DNA from: Streptomyces gardneri
Lineage (GTDB): Bacteria; Actinomycetota; Actinomycetes; Streptomycetales; Streptomycetaceae
Length of the DNA: 64,000 nucleotides
Assembly: GCF_006539185.1 (NCBI RefSeq)
Contig: NZ_BJMN01000027.1
Coordinates: forward strand, 93,304 to 157,303
Reading direction: 5' to 3'
Shown: piece by piece, positions 62,575 to 64,000 of the stretch
Layout of the letters: the number at the start of each line of letters is the position of its first letter
Numbering within the stretch: the stretch's first letter is position 1
Notes under the pieces: generated by a model
What the model was told of the DNA's origin: nothing
Seen by the model: the letters and a program-made list of their open reading frames with translations, nothing else
Database searches by the model: none
Translations under genes and position numbers: made by a program

Positions 62575-64000
62575 GTGAGTAGGACGACCACCCCAGAGCA
62601 CGGCAGCGCGCTGACAGGCAAAGGCAAGGGCAAAGGCGAGGACGACAGCGAGGACGAGACGAGGGACACGGAGCACGGGGACGGCACGCGGCGGGCGCTG
62701 GCCTGGACGGGGCTCGTCGTCGCCGCCGGCGCCGGCGCGCTCCTCTCGGTCGGCGCCTTCCTCGGGCTCTACGTCCGCCCCACCTCGGACGACTGGTGCG
62801 CCCTGTGGAAGGCCCGGGACATGGGCGTCCTGGGGATCACCGCGGACTTCTACCGCACACAGAACGGACGCGTCACCAACGCCTTCCTGACCGGCCTGAT
62901 CTACTCCGACGACATGCGGGGGCCGAAACTGCTGCCCGCCCTCCTCGTGGTCGCGCTCGGCGCCGCGCTCTTCCTCCTCGCCCGCGCGGCGCTGCGCGCC
63001 CTGCACGTGCCCCCGCCCTCCCGGGTCCTGCTCGCCGCGGCCGCTGCGCTCCTCTCGGCGCTGCTGTTCTTCGCGGGCACCCGCTCCTACCAGGTGCTGC
63101 TCTGGGCCCCGGCGACCATCTCCCACACCCTCCCGAGCGTGATCGCCCTCTGGGCCGTACTCGGCGCCGTCCGCGCGGCCCGCGGCGGGCGCGGGTGGGA
63201 GCGGTCGGCGGCGGTGGTCGGGGTGCTGCTGCTCGGAACGGCGCTCGGCATGCTCAGCGAGCCCTTCGCCCTGGTGGCCGGGGTGTTCGCGGTCGCGGCC
63301 GGCCTCCTCTGCCTGCCCCGGCTCGGCTGGGCGAAGGACCGGTACGCGTCGACCTGGTGCGCGGCGGCCTGCCTGGGCCTCGCCGCCGGCCTCGTCCTGC
63401 TCACCACGTCACCGGGGGCGCGGTGGCGGCGCGCCCAGCATCCGCCGGAGCCGTTGTCGTTCTCGCTCCTGAGAGAAACGTTCCGCGACTGGTGGCACGT
63501 GTGGGAGACGATCGGCGGCCAGTGGGCGTACGCGGGCGCCGCCGCCGTCGGAGTGCTGCTGGGCCTGGGGCTCTCCCGCACGACGAGGAAGAACGCCCCC
63601 GCCACCGGGCTCCCCCCGCGCCGGCTGTTCCGGATCGCGGTACTGCTTCCGCTGCCCCTGATCGCCCTCGCGAGCCTGGCCGTCACCTACGGGCTGCGCA
63701 CCGGCTACGGGGACGTGGGCTGGACCTACGGGCGCACCTGGACGAGCTTCCTGCTCCCCCTGCTCCTCGCCCTCTGCGCGTACGGCACGTGGGGCGGGTA
63801 CCGGCTGGGGCTCGCGCTCCGGGCGGCGGGCCGGCCCGCCGCACGCGCCGCGGTGCTGGTCACGGTGGGTGCGATCGCCGTCGGGAGCACGGCCGCCCTG
63901 GTGCGGCCGGTGTACGACCTGACCACGAGCACGGTGGTACGCGCGACCGCCTGGGACCGGCAGAACGCCCGGATCCGGGCGGAGGTCGCGGCGGGCGCCC
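62575..64000 (+). CDS. DUF6056-like/GT-C-type polytopic membrane protein (cut by window edge)
   Basis: 475 codons with no stop before the edge. A Lys/Glu/Asp-rich cytoplasmic N-terminus (about 1-42), then a TM helix and the first loop motif YVRPTSDDWCALWK with adjacent acidic residues, NGRVTNAFLTG, and many further helices. This resembles GT-C glycosyltransferases and DUF6056. GTG at 62575 follows GGAG at about 11 bases. Possibly the GtrC-like transferase of the set. Confidence 0.75.
   Translation, partial: MSRTTTPEHGSALTGKGKGKGEDDSEDETRDTEHGDGTRRALAWTGLVVAAGAGALLSVGAFLGLYVRPTSDDWCALWKARDMGVLGITADFYRTQNGRVTNAFLTGLIYSDDMRGPKLLPALLVVALGAALFLLARAALRALHVPPPSRVLLAAAAALLSALLFFAGTRSYQVLLWAPATISHTLPSVIALWAVLGAVRAARGGRGWERSAAVVGVLLLGTALGMLSEPFALVAGVFAVAAGLLCLPRLGWAKDRYASTWCAAACLGLAAGLVLLTTSPGARWRRAQHPPEPLSFSLLRETFRDWWHVWETIGGQWAYAGAAAVGVLLGLGLSRTTRKNAPATGLPPRRLFRIAVLLPLPLIALASLAVTYGLRTGYGDVGWTYGRTWTSFLLPLLLALCAYGTWGGYRLGLALRAAGRPAARAAVLVTVGAIAVGSTAALVRPVYDLTTSTVVRATAWDRQNARIRAEVAAGA

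Overview
The window is very GC-rich, with strong third-position G/C, frequent GTG starts, rare TTA codons and GC-only hairpins. Its gene order (proB-proA-nadD-rsfS-leuS-comEA-comEC-holA-rpsT-lepA-hemW-hrcA-dnaJ-rsmE-phoH-ybeY-corC-era) is that of the conserved central chromosome of a Streptomyces or close relative. Most conserved genes lie on the minus strand, so transcription runs mainly right to left. No rRNA, CRISPR array, transposase, integrase or phage gene was found.

Layout, left to right: a partial AraC-type regulator with a TTA codon (1-280); era; a WxL/DUF916 cell-surface cassette with a small TTA-containing secreted protein (1407-4449); a degenerate cytidine-deaminase-like gene; a divergent XRE-regulator/MFS pair separated by eight decamer repeats (5099-7557); the mmcQ-corC-ybeY-phoH block (7583-10797); a PfkB kinase, an MFS exporter and a methyltransferase (10903-14579); an adenine/adenosine deaminase, RNase Z, HIT protein, TPR-membrane protein and AAA ATPase (14599-19398); rsmE with a nitronate-monooxygenase-like enzyme; hrcA-dnaJ under a CIRCE operator (21833-24105); a metallo-hydrolase, DUF3097, hemW, acyl-CoA ligase, lepA, rpsT and holA (24138-33011); accessory genes for YceI, arylamine N-acetyltransferase, an MFS exporter and an ArsR-type regulator (33410-37211); comEC, comEA, degV and leuS (37286-45722); two identical tRNA-Ala(GGC) genes around a 4.1-kb cassette (46087-50364); a phosphatase, rsfS, an LCP-like protein and nadD (50462-54015); small membrane proteins, an M48 protease and two paralogous membrane proteins; proA and proB; and a GtrA/GtrB/GT-C-like set running off the right edge.

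The conserved genes serve translation (era, ybeY, lepA, rpsT, rsfS, rsmE, leuS, tRNA-Ala), protein quality control (hrcA, dnaJ, M48, AAA ATPase), NAD and proline synthesis (nadD, proA, proB), heme insertion (hemW) and replication (holA). The accessory insertions are mostly surface, export and regulatory modules.

The most notable signals are: a leaderless 12-codon leader peptide with Leu codons CTC-CTG-CTT followed by a terminator hairpin and T-run ahead of leuS, which looks like ribosome-mediated attenuation; the decamer array between an XRE regulator and its exporter; many TANNNT -10 boxes 6-8 nt before start codons, implying leaderless mRNAs; three TTA-containing accessory genes; a CTG start inside a CTGA overlap; and a GtrA-GtrB-GtrC-like set next to proB.
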